From the NCBI GenBank assembly GCA_023434855.1, contig JAEYSJ010000246.1:1-7715 (forward strand): a stretch of DNA of 7,715 bases. Reading direction: 5' to 3'. This document shows, piece by piece, positions 1 through 5,751 of this stretch. Each line of letters begins with the position of its first letter. The stretch's first letter is position 1. A model generated the notes under the pieces. The model worked only from the letters and a program-made list of their open reading frames with translations, was not told the origin of the DNA and searched no databases. This stretch comes from Bacillota bacterium. Lineage in GTDB: Bacteria; Bacillota_C; Negativicutes; JAEYSJ01. The translations under genes were made by a program, and so were the position numbers.

Positions 1-334
1 GTCTGATGGTATTGTTTCAGCTACTATTCCCAATCAAACTGCCACCCAGGAACTTGGACAACTGCAAATTGCCCGGTTTGTCAATCCGGGAGGACTGGAA
101 AGCACCGGACATAATTTACTTAAAGAGACTGCGGCTTCCGGTTCACCTGTTCTGAATAATCCGGGAACTGACGGCGCAGGCACCATTGTCGACAAATACC
201 TGGAGATGTCCAACGTGCAGGTTGTTGATGAAATGGTCAAAATGATTATTGCGCAGCGGGCTTATGAAATGAACTCGAAAGCGGTCACTACCGCGGATGA
301 TATGCTTGGCCAGGCTGCCAGCCTTAAACGCTAG
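1..334 (+). CDS. flgG: FlgG, flagellar distal rod protein (3' end only)
   Basis: The window opens inside this gene; 110 C-terminal residues are readable in the frame that begins at base 2 and ends at the TAG at 332-334. FlgG builds the distal rod of the flagellar basal body, the drive shaft that passes through the P and L rings. The visible part has the rod/hook family C-terminus: GQLQIARFVNPGGL, then LEMSNVQVVDEMVKMIIAQR and AYEMNSKAVTTADDMLGQA, the helix that packs in the rod core. The LEMSNV start and the AYEMNSKA stretch fit FlgG better than FlgF or FlgE, and flgA directly downstream supports that. FlgF cannot be fully excluded because the N-terminal half is missing. The stop lies 10 bases before flgA, and the flgA ribosome binding site overlaps it. 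Confidence 0.93.
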   Translation, partial: SDGIVSATIPNQTATQELGQLQIARFVNPGGLESTGHNLLKETAASGSPVLNNPGTDGAGTIVDKYLEMSNVQVVDEMVKMIIAQRAYEMNSKAVTTADDMLGQAASLKR

Positions 335-344
335 GTGGATCTAA

Positions 345-1325
345 ATGTCCGTAAATAAAATTCTGCTGACGCTTCCGGTCATAATGTTTTTGCTGGTACA
401 TCAGGTATTTGCTGACAGCGTCACGGTAACAGTACCGGAACGCGTGTATGTTCAAGGTCCGGTAATTACTTTAGGCGATCTGGCTGATATAAGCGGTGAC
501 GACAGAGAAATGGTAAATCGTCTGCGGGAAGTGAAGTTAGGGAGTGCACCTGCTCCCGGCAGGAGTATGGTATTTACCCCGGAGGTGCTGGGGGGATGGT
601 TAGCATCATCCGGCATTGATTACTCCGGTGTAATCTGGAAAATTCCGGCTAATGTGTCAGTGACGACAAGCTCGCAGGCTGTTGGCAACCAAAATATTAT
701 TGACACAGCGGCAAAGTTTATAGCACAGCGGACGGGAGCAACAGACGGTAGTATTACAATTACGCCATTATACCGTCCACAGGACGTGCTGGCGCCGCCG
801 GGTAAAGTGGATTTGACAGTGGATCTGCCTTTTGGCATTCACTATAATGTTCCAACTACGGCTAATGTGGCCATAACTATTGACGGACAATACTTTACTA
901 AAGTAAGCATCCCCTATGATGTTAAACTATATAAAGAAGTACTGGTAACAACGCGGACAATTCCCCAGAAAGAAATGATTACAAAAGACAGTTTACGCCT
1001 TGAGAGAATGGATGTGGGCAGAATAACTTCCGGCTACTTTACTGATATTGATAAAGTTGCCGGTTTGGTGTCGCGTAGACAGCTGCCCCAGGGAACTGTT
1101 GTAAATGAATATATGCTGGAAAAGGCTTCAGTCATAAAACATGGCAGTACTGTTGTGATTATGGCCAGGCTTGGTGACCTGATAGTAACCACATCCGGCG
1201 TGGCTTTGCAGGATGGTAGCGTGGGACAAAGCATCAGGGTGCAAAACACAAACTCCAAGAAAATTATCACCGCCAGGGTGCTTGATGAGAATTCGGTGTT
1301 GGCGGCAACAATTAATCGAAAGTGA
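345..1325 (+). CDS. flgA: FlgA, flagellar P-ring assembly chaperone
   Basis: This 326-residue protein is the periplasmic chaperone that helps FlgI polymerise into the P ring around the rod. A signal peptide covers about residues 1-23 (hydrophobic ILLTLPVIMFLLV, cleavage likely after VFA). The N-terminal domain begins with the family pattern VYVQGPVITLGDLADISG (about residues 35-51) followed by VKLGSAPAPGRS. A SAF-like domain lies at about 198-260 (VLVTTRTIPQKEMITKDSLR, then VSRRQLPQGTVVNEYML). The C-terminal domain is at about 261-323 (VIMARLGDLIVTTSGVALQDG, GQSIRVQNTNSKKIITARV), the usual FlgA ending. The ATG at 345 is preceded by AGGTGG at 333-338, which overlaps the flgG stop. The stop TGA overlaps the start region of flgH, so translation of the two is probably coupled. 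The placement just before flgH and flgI fits the role. Confidence 0.95.
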   Translation: MSVNKILLTLPVIMFLLVHQVFADSVTVTVPERVYVQGPVITLGDLADISGDDREMVNRLREVKLGSAPAPGRSMVFTPEVLGGWLASSGIDYSGVIWKIPANVSVTTSSQAVGNQNIIDTAAKFIAQRTGATDGSITITPLYRPQDVLAPPGKVDLTVDLPFGIHYNVPTTANVAITIDGQYFTKVSIPYDVKLYKEVLVTTRTIPQKEMITKDSLRLERMDVGRITSGYFTDIDKVAGLVSRRQLPQGTVVNEYMLEKASVIKHGSTVVIMARLGDLIVTTSGVALQDGSVGQSIRVQNTNSKKIITARVLDENSVLAATINRK

Positions 1326-1936
1326 TGGTGACATCAATGAATAAGCTGACAAGAAATTTATTGTCTCTTGCGATAGGAATGCTGTTTCTTGTGTTGCCAA
1401 TGAATGATAGTGTACAGGCCGAATCTCTATGGAGCGATAAAGGGCCGGCAGCCAGTTTATTTTCTGACCATAAGGCTCATTCAGTCGGCGATATTATAAC
1501 AATTATAATTAACGAAAATTCCAGTGCCAGCCGGACGGGCAATGCGAGTAACGCCAAAACCTCCAGTACATCGATGAATGCCGGAACAGGAATTTTTGCC
1601 TGGATAGCTGCGGCGAGCGCCGGTAATTCCGACAGCTTTGCTGCTAAAGGCTCCCTTGCCAATACTAACACTGTAACTGGTAAAATAACCGTACAAGTTA
1701 CAGAAATTAAACCAAATGGCAACTTAGCGGTATCGGGAACGCAGAGTATCAAGCAAAATGGTGAAGAACAACGGATTGTCATTTCCGGGGTTGTCAGGGA
1801 AGACGATATCGCATTCGATAATACAATTCTGTCTTCTTATGTTTCTGATGCCCAGCTTCGCATTGATGGTCACGGGCCAATTGCCGGTAAACAAAGGCAA
1901 GGCATTCTATCCCAGATTTTCAATTTCCTGTTCTAA
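1325..1936 (+). CDS. flgH: FlgH, flagellar L-ring protein, without lipoprotein cysteine
   Basis: FlgH forms the L ring, the bushing of the rod in the outer membrane. The 203 residues carry the family landmarks: ESLWSD and LFSDHKAHSVGDIITIII (about 33-62), NGNLAVSGTQSIKQNGEEQR (131-150), VVREDDIAFDNTILSS (156-171) and the Gly-rich end with DGHGPIAGKQRQG (181-193). A signal peptide covers about residues 1-32 with likely cleavage at VQA/ES. There is no cysteine anywhere, so the lipobox of proteobacterial FlgH is absent. The start is uncertain: GTG at 1322 and ATG at 1325 (TGATG overlap with the flgA stop) lack a clear ribosome binding site, while ATG at 1337 (MNKLTRN, a typical signal-peptide start) has only a weak GGTG upstream. 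I chose 1325 for its translational coupling; all three give the same mature protein. Confidence 0.94.
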   Translation: MVTSMNKLTRNLLSLAIGMLFLVLPMNDSVQAESLWSDKGPAASLFSDHKAHSVGDIITIIINENSSASRTGNASNAKTSSTSMNAGTGIFAWIAAASAGNSDSFAAKGSLANTNTVTGKITVQVTEIKPNGNLAVSGTQSIKQNGEEQRIVISGVVREDDIAFDNTILSSYVSDAQLRIDGHGPIAGKQRQGILSQIFNFLF

Positions 1937-1953
1937 TATAAGGATGAAATGTA

Positions 1954-1982
1954 CAGGGCGGTTTATTACCGCCCTGCGTTTT
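1954..1982 (+). terminator. Hairpin with short T-run between flgH and flgI
   Basis: A perfect 9-bp stem, CAGGGCGGT (1954-1962) with ACCGCCCTG (1968-1976), closes a 5-base loop and is followed by CG and four T. It starts 17 bases after the flgH stop. The short, offset T-run suggests a partial terminator or an RNA-stabilising hairpin rather than a full stop, since flgI continues the same operon without an evident strong promoter in between. It could lower expression of flgI-flgJ relative to flgA-flgH or protect the upstream message end. Confidence 0.55.
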
Positions 1983-2042
1983 AAGTCAATGATATTGGTG
2001 TTTCAAACTCCCGGATATTGAATACATACAGCGGAGGGTTTT

Positions 2043-3155
2043 ATGCGTAAACTAGCAATCATTTTCTTGGTGATAGCAAGTATAATGAGCAGTACTTTTC
2101 AGGCTTTGGCCTGGCCTGCAAGCACCCGTATTAAAGATGTGGCCAAAGTGCAAGGCGTACGTTCCAACCAGTTGGTAGGCTATGGACTGGTTGTTGGTCT
2201 GGCAGGGACGGGTGATTCAACAACGAAAAGTCTGGAAACAGCCCAGTCGATTATTAACCTGCTTAAAACATACGGTGTATCGGTGACAGGGACTCAGTTT
2301 CAGGCTAAAAACGTTGCTGCAGTAATGGTCACTGCTCAATTACCGCCATTTGTAAAATCAGGTGATACGATAGATATAACAGTATCATCAATGGGTGATG
2401 CCAAGAGCCTTACAGGTGGTGTCCTGCTCCAGGCTCCGCTTAAAGCTGCTAACGGAAAAGTTTATGCAGTAGCACAGGGTGCCCTGTCCACAGGTGGCTA
2501 TGGAATCAGCAGCAGTGGCAGCAGTCAGCAAAAGAATATCCCCACAGTAGGCAATGTTCCCAATGGTGCTATTGTTGAACAGGATGTGCCGACACAGTTT
2601 AATGCCGGTAATACAATAACTCTGGCCTTAAGCCAGCCTGATTTCACCACTGCAAGCCGGATAAGTGAAGCTATCGACAGCCGCTTTGGCGCCATAGCCG
2701 CTGCTAACGATCCAGGCACGGTAGTTGTAACTATTCCTGCCAATTATAGCGGCAATGTTGTGAGCTTTGTTGCCGCAATCGAAGAACTTTCAATTACGCC
2801 TGACAATATGGCCAAAGTAGTAATTAATGAACGCACCGGCACTATTGTTATGGGTTCAAATGTTACAATTGATGAAGTAGCCGTGGCGCAAGGCAGCCTG
2901 ACTATCAAAATCAGCAAAGATGCCCAGGTGTCTCAGCCGCCGCCTCTTTCTAACGGTTCAACAGTGGTAACTCCCCAGACGAATATCGATGTCAAAGAAG
3001 ATCAGGCAAGCCTTATTGTCCTGCCGGCAACGGCCAATGTCGGCGATGTGGTCAGTGCCCTTAACTCTATTGGCGCCACGCCGCGGGATATTATTAATAT
3101 ATTACAGTCTATCAAGGCCGCCGGCGCATTGCACGCCGACTTGCAGACAATGTAA
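2043..3155 (+). CDS. flgI: FlgI, flagellar P-ring protein
   Basis: FlgI is the periplasmic P-ring subunit that surrounds the rod at the peptidoglycan layer. At 370 residues it has normal family length. A signal peptide covers residues 1-23 with cleavage after ALA, leaving WPASTRIKDVAKVQGVRSNQ at the mature N-terminus, which is the FlgI signature. LVGYGLVVGLAGTGDST follows at about 44-60, then AVMVTAQLPPFVKSGDTIDI and VSSMGDAKSLTGGVLLQAPL, the strongly conserved core. The C-terminal part keeps VNDVVSALN-like (here VGDVVSALNSIGATPRDII) and the terminal IKAAGALHADLQTM. The ATG at 2043 has a clear ribosome binding site, GGAGGG at 2033-2038, four bases away. It lies 106 bases after flgH, a gap that holds a hairpin, and 13 bases before flgJ. 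Export is by Sec and folding is assisted by FlgA upstream. Confidence 0.97.
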   Translation: MRKLAIIFLVIASIMSSTFQALAWPASTRIKDVAKVQGVRSNQLVGYGLVVGLAGTGDSTTKSLETAQSIINLLKTYGVSVTGTQFQAKNVAAVMVTAQLPPFVKSGDTIDITVSSMGDAKSLTGGVLLQAPLKAANGKVYAVAQGALSTGGYGISSSGSSQQKNIPTVGNVPNGAIVEQDVPTQFNAGNTITLALSQPDFTTASRISEAIDSRFGAIAAANDPGTVVVTIPANYSGNVVSFVAAIEELSITPDNMAKVVINERTGTIVMGSNVTIDEVAVAQGSLTIKISKDAQVSQPPPLSNGSTVVTPQTNIDVKEDQASLIVLPATANVGDVVSALNSIGATPRDIINILQSIKAAGALHADLQTM

Positions 3156-3168
3156 AGCAGGTGATGAA

Positions 3169-3552
3169 ATGGATATCAGCAGTGTTGGCAGTTCACAAAG
3201 TTTGATGAATAAATACAATTTGGCTAAGACTAAGGATGATGGCGAATTTGCCGCCAAGCTGGAAAAAGCTGCTCAGAATAGCAAAGATGATAAGCAAAAG
3301 GCGAAGCTTAAGGATGCTTGCCAGCAAATGGAGGCAGTTTTTCTCAACATGATGCTGTCGCGCATGCGGGCGACAGTTCCCAAGTCCAGTCTGTTTGGCG
3401 AAAATACAAATGAACAAGACATTACGCGATCCATGCTTGACAGCGAAATGACGAAAAATATGGCTAAAGCCGGTGGAATTGGTCTGGCTGACATGCTGTA
3501 CCGTCAGTTAAGTATTTCAGATGCTGCAACCAAAAGCCAGGCACCGAAATAG
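3169..3552 (+). CDS. flgJ: FlgJ-type rod-binding protein, N-terminal domain only
   Basis: This 127-residue protein matches the rod-binding (N-terminal) domain of FlgJ, which caps the growing rod. The recognisable core is ACQQMEAVFLNMMLSRMRAT (50-69), then PKSSLFGE, DITRSMLDSEMTKNMAKAGG (84-103) and IGLADMLYRQLS at the end. The N-terminal 45 residues are a charged, low-conservation lead, and no signal peptide is seen, as expected for a protein exported by the flagellar secretion apparatus. The peptidoglycan hydrolase half of enterobacterial FlgJ is absent; the stop is intact and a terminator overlaps it, so this is a natural single-domain form and not a truncation. The ATG at 3169 has AGGTGA at 3159-3164. 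The open frame extends upstream to 2989, but that part overlaps flgI and is not coding. Confidence 0.92.
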   Translation: MDISSVGSSQSLMNKYNLAKTKDDGEFAAKLEKAAQNSKDDKQKAKLKDACQQMEAVFLNMMLSRMRATVPKSSLFGENTNEQDITRSMLDSEMTKNMAKAGGIGLADMLYRQLSISDAATKSQAPK

Positions 3553-3565
3553 TGCCTGGTTTTTT
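3537..3565 (+). terminator. Intrinsic terminator of the flagellar operon
   Basis: CCAGGCAC (3537-3544) pairs perfectly with GTGCCTGG (3552-3559) around a 7-base loop, followed directly by six T (3560-3565). The upstream arm lies inside the last flgJ codons and the stop codon TAG (3550-3552) sits at the loop and first base of the second arm. This is a textbook Rho-independent terminator and it marks the end of the flgG-flgJ transcript. Confidence 0.92.
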
Positions 3566-3625
3566 ATCGCCTATATCTATATTTTTTCAGGTAGCAAGCA
3601 GGAAGCTTGTGCCAGTGTTTTGAAC

Positions 3626-3748
3626 CGCAGAGGACACAGAGTGGAACGGCGCGAAAGCCATCGCGTGAGGATTTCGGGTAATGAAACACAAAAGTTAAGA
3701 ATATTGAATCATAACGGACACGCAGGACAAGGGGGAGAGCGGCGCGAA
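3626..3748 (+). repeat. Pair of direct half-repeats ending in GA(A/G)CGGCGCGAA
   Basis: Two same-direction copies lie inside the larger repeat. The first runs 3626-3655 (CGCAGAGGACACAGAGTG then GAACGGCGCGAA) and the second 3721-3748 (CGCAGGACAAGGGGGA then GAGCGGCGCGAA). The final 12 bases (3644-3655 and 3737-3748) agree at 11 positions and are 93 bases apart. The second copy is 2 bases shorter and more diverged in the middle. This suggests an old tandem or nested duplication of one arm. Confidence 0.55.
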
Positions 3749-3756
3749 TATATAAT

Positions 3757-3786
3757 TTATACAATTGGGATATTGTATGGTATAAC
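3757..3786 (+). promoter_or_regulatory. Possible promoter with overlapping inverted repeat
   Basis: An extended -10 element, TG-G-TATAAC (3778-3786), lies 18 bases after a weak -35, TTATAC (3757-3762). A 7-bp inverted repeat, ATACAAT (3759-3765) and ATTGTAT (3772-3778), sits between and over these elements and could be an operator or just AT-rich symmetry. A perfect TATAAT at 3834-3839 is a second -10 candidate but has no -35 at a proper distance. The gene at 3920 follows a strong terminator, so it needs a promoter somewhere here. Confidence 0.35.
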
Positions 3787-3919
3787 TGTGGACAATGATA
3801 ATAAGTTGAGTCTGGGACGTTGCGGGGATAAAGTATAATAATAACCCCCTCTGCGTCCCCTGTGCCCTCTGTGGTTAGCCGTACCCCTTTTTCTTATCAG
3901 AAACGTGGAGGCGTAGATT

Positions 3920-5368
3920 ATGAAAGTAATGTATCGTAAGACAAGTTTGTTGCTTATTACGGCGATAGCTGTTATGCTGTTGTTTACGCAGGTGGTTTGG
4001 GCGGCATCACCTACAGTGCAGCAGGTCCGCTATCGCCTGGCACCGGAGAAAGTCCGGATAGTGTTTGATATGGATGCATTGCCTGATTATAATGTCACTC
4101 TGATTAATAAGGATCCGAATAAGCCTGACGAGTATTCACAGTTGGTAATTGAAATGCAAGGGGCAATAAAACCAGATGTATTGCCTGAAATGGCGTTTAA
4201 TGATCCTGTCGTCGGCGGTCTGCATTTAAGCGAGACCGAACAAGGCAATATAAGGGCAGCCATCGATTTAAAGGCTGCAGTCATGTATAAAGTCTTTACA
4301 TTATCCGGGCCTAATCGTTTGGTAATCGATATTATTAAAGGGTATGGGCAAAAAATTCAGCAGGAAATTATGCCTGGAATAAATTATACTTACTGGTTCT
4401 ATGGTACGCAGGTAGGTCCGATCGCGGCACATATTCTTGATGTAAACCCGCAAAATGGTCTTATAATGAAACCCGTATTGTCAAATAACGCAATTCATGG
4501 GCTTGAAACGTTAAGTCCGATGGCAGAACGCGCAGGCGCAATTGCTGCAGTTAACGGTTCCTATTTTGCTTTAAATGGTGATATACTTGGTCTTTTAAAA
4601 ATCGATGGACAAATAGTCAGCACTCCCGGCCTGCCGCGTACCGCCATGGGCGTGCTGCCTGACGGTCAACTTATTATCGACCAGGTAGACTATAAAGGAA
4701 GTGTAGAGATACCCGGCGGCCAGGTAGTGCAGATTAATGGCGTTGACTGCGAACGGGGTCCGGACTCCCTGGTATTATATAATGAAAAATACAATACTTC
4801 TACCAACTCTAATCAATACGGCATAGAATACAGTATTGTCGATGACAAAGTTGCGGCGATCAGCCCGTATAACACTCCCATTGTACCGGGAAGTGTGGTC
4901 CTGTCGGCCCATGGCGCCGCTGCAAAAGCCCTGTGTAATCTTAAGGTGGGGGACAAAGTCAAGATAACACAAACTTTGGGCTCCGACGTATGGGATAAGA
5001 CCGTATTTGCTTTGGGAGCGGGTCCCATGCTTGTCAAAGACGGCAACGTATTTTTGACCACAAAAACTGAAGAATTCGGTTCTGATGTCGCCGGCGGGCG
5101 GGCGCCGCGCACCGCTCTTGGATTAACGAAAGACGGTCATATTATTTTGGCCGTGATTGACGGCCGGCAATCCCATAGTGTTGGTTTAACCTTGTTGGAA
5201 CTTGCCAGGTTTATGCAGGAACTGGGTGCTGTTGATGCTATGAATTTAGACGGCGGCGGTTCAAGTGAGATGGTAGTTGATGGGAAAATCGTAAATAAGC
5301 CGTCCGATGGCCGGGAACGCAGGGTGGGTGACGCATTAGTTATTATTTCCGCCAGGCTTGCTAATTGA
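3920..5368 (+). CDS. Exported AMIN-domain phosphodiester glycosidase (NAGPA family)
   Basis: The 482-residue product has a signal peptide (about 1-28, hydrophobic LLLITAIAVMLLFTQVVWA), an AMIN-like domain at about 31-140 (VRIVFDMDALPDYNV, YSQLVIEMQGA, ending in GPNRLVIDII) and a C-terminal NAGPA domain at about 185-478. The NAGPA landmarks are AAVNGSYFALNGDILG (209-224), PRTAMGVLPDG (239-249), ALGAGPMLVKDG (364-375), GRAPRTALGLTKDGHIILAV (393-412) and MNLDGGGSSEMVVDG (441-455) followed by GRERRVGDALVI. The family is named for the enzyme that uncovers mannose 6-phosphate by removing GlcNAc from a phosphodiester; bacterial members are thought to cut sugar-phosphodiester links in envelope polymers. 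AMIN domains direct proteins to the cell wall or outer-membrane machinery. The ATG at 3920 has GGAGG eight bases upstream. The true substrate is unknown. Confidence 0.9.
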   Translation: MKVMYRKTSLLLITAIAVMLLFTQVVWAASPTVQQVRYRLAPEKVRIVFDMDALPDYNVTLINKDPNKPDEYSQLVIEMQGAIKPDVLPEMAFNDPVVGGLHLSETEQGNIRAAIDLKAAVMYKVFTLSGPNRLVIDIIKGYGQKIQQEIMPGINYTYWFYGTQVGPIAAHILDVNPQNGLIMKPVLSNNAIHGLETLSPMAERAGAIAAVNGSYFALNGDILGLLKIDGQIVSTPGLPRTAMGVLPDGQLIIDQVDYKGSVEIPGGQVVQINGVDCERGPDSLVLYNEKYNTSTNSNQYGIEYSIVDDKVAAISPYNTPIVPGSVVLSAHGAAAKALCNLKVGDKVKITQTLGSDVWDKTVFALGAGPMLVKDGNVFLTTKTEEFGSDVAGGRAPRTALGLTKDGHIILAVIDGRQSHSVGLTLLELARFMQELGAVDAMNLDGGGSSEMVVDGKIVNKPSDGRERRVGDALVIISARLAN

Positions 5369-5385
5369 CTATAATGATGTATAAT
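5358..5385 (+). promoter_or_regulatory. Possible promoter for the lipoyl-like / S55 gene pair
   Basis: A perfect -10 box, TATAAT (5380-5385), stands 16 bases after TTGCTA (5358-5363, 4 of 6 matches to TTGACA). The -35 lies within the last codons of the upstream gene. The 64-base gap before the next start leaves room for a short leader. A second TATAAT at 5370-5375 has no good -35. No terminator separates the upstream gene from this one, so read-through from the glycosidase gene is also likely. Confidence 0.4.
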
Positions 5386-5432
5386 TAAAGTATTCTCTAA
5401 TTATTTTGGATGCTTAAGAAGGAGGTGTCGGT

Positions 5433-5744
5433 ATGATTCACAAAAGAGGAATATTATTACTGGTATTGGCTTTAGTCGTATTGATAGGTGCTTGGGCGGC
5501 GGCATCAAATAGTGTCGTTGATCAAAAAAGCGTACTGTCTGGAACAGTGCTGAGCAGCAATTTGGCATCTGCCGGGTCTATAGTACGGGAAGGTGATGTT
5601 TTAGTAGTTGTGGACTCCATTACCGGACCGGTACCTGCAGTAAGGGCAACAGTGGATGGTAAGGTAAAAGAGGTTTTGGTCAAGCCTGGGGATATGATTC
5701 GCACCGGCGATGTGCTGGTACGGATTGAAGCGGCGCATAAGTAG
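5433..5744 (+). CDS. Membrane-anchored small protein with biotinyl/lipoyl-like domain
   Basis: This is a 103-residue protein with one N-terminal membrane helix or uncleaved signal anchor (about 6-24, GILLLVLALVVLIGAW) preceded by a positive KR, which predicts that the remainder lies outside the cytoplasm. Residues about 48-99 show the repeated half-barrel pattern of biotinyl/lipoyl domains: GSIVREGDVLVVVDS, then DGKVKEVLVKPGDMIRTGDV and LVRIEA. The hairpin that would carry the modified lysine (MKM in biotin carriers) is replaced by SITGPVPAV, with no lysine, so it is probably not biotinylated or lipoylated and resembles the barrel part of membrane-fusion proteins. The ATG has an excellent ribosome binding site, AAGGAGGTG at 5419-5427. 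It ends 7 bases before the S55-domain gene and is likely co-expressed with it. Specific function unknown. Confidence 0.82.
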   Translation: MIHKRGILLLVLALVVLIGAWAAASNSVVDQKSVLSGTVLSSNLASAGSIVREGDVLVVVDSITGPVPAVRATVDGKVKEVLVKPGDMIRTGDVLVRIEAAHK

Positions 5745-5751
5745 AGAAAGG

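Larger units (their letters stand above)
3623..3876. repeat. Interspersed repeat with imperfect inverted ends (CACAGAGGG-type)
   Basis: The left end, AACCGCAGAGGACACAGAGT (3623-3642), matches the reverse complement of the right end (3857-3876, AACCACAGAGGGCACAGGGG) at 16 of 20 positions. Read on the minus strand, the right arm is a run of 9-base units: CACAGAGGG, CACAGGGGA, CGCAGAGGG, then GG (3845-3874). The left arm shows the same phase: CGCAGAGGA, CACAGAGTG. The 9-base rhythm and inverted ends set it apart from the flanking genes. From general knowledge, sequences of this flavour recur between genes in many environmental bacteria, but I cannot name a defined family. No target-site duplication and no transposase are visible. 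Confidence 0.7.
3566..3919. other. Intergenic region of 354 bases without a gene, occupied by repeats
   Basis: No credible protein gene is present. Open frames of about 66-105 codons on both strands lack ribosome binding sites, cut across flgJ or its terminator, and translate into the low-complexity strings typical of this repeat (NRRGHRVERRES on one strand, PLCVLCG on the other). The stretch holds a G-rich repeat with inverted ends (3623-3876), an AT-rich middle part with a possible promoter, and the leader of the next gene, whose ribosome binding site GGAGG is at 3907-3911. A small hairpin, CAAGC (3595-3599) with GCTTG (3605-3609), lies just left of the repeat. Confidence 0.7.

Noticed and set aside
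1128..1400. Minus-strand open frames within flgA and flgH (and similar ones within the other genes)
   Set aside because: They mirror well-supported + strand genes, lack start signals and show no recognisable domain.
1758..2021. 87-codon + strand open frame overlapping the end of flgH and the gap before flgI
   Set aside because: It lies mostly in another frame of flgH and the hairpin region, with no ribosome binding site and no family resemblance.
2989..3168. N-terminal extension of the flgJ frame
   Set aside because: It lies in a different frame inside flgI; the ATG at 3169 has a ribosome binding site and gives the normal rod-binding protein.
3564..3764. 66-codon open frame on the minus strand containing PLCVLCG
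   Set aside because: It is the reverse reading of the repeat units, has no start signals and no known domain.
3521..3838. 105-codon open frame on the + strand across the flgJ end and the repeat
   Set aside because: It starts inside flgJ, runs through the terminator, has no ribosome binding site and translates the repeat into low-complexity Arg/His/Glu strings.
3623..3876. CRISPR array
   Set aside because: The repeat units are adjacent and degenerate, one arm is inverted, and there are no regular spacers between identical repeats.
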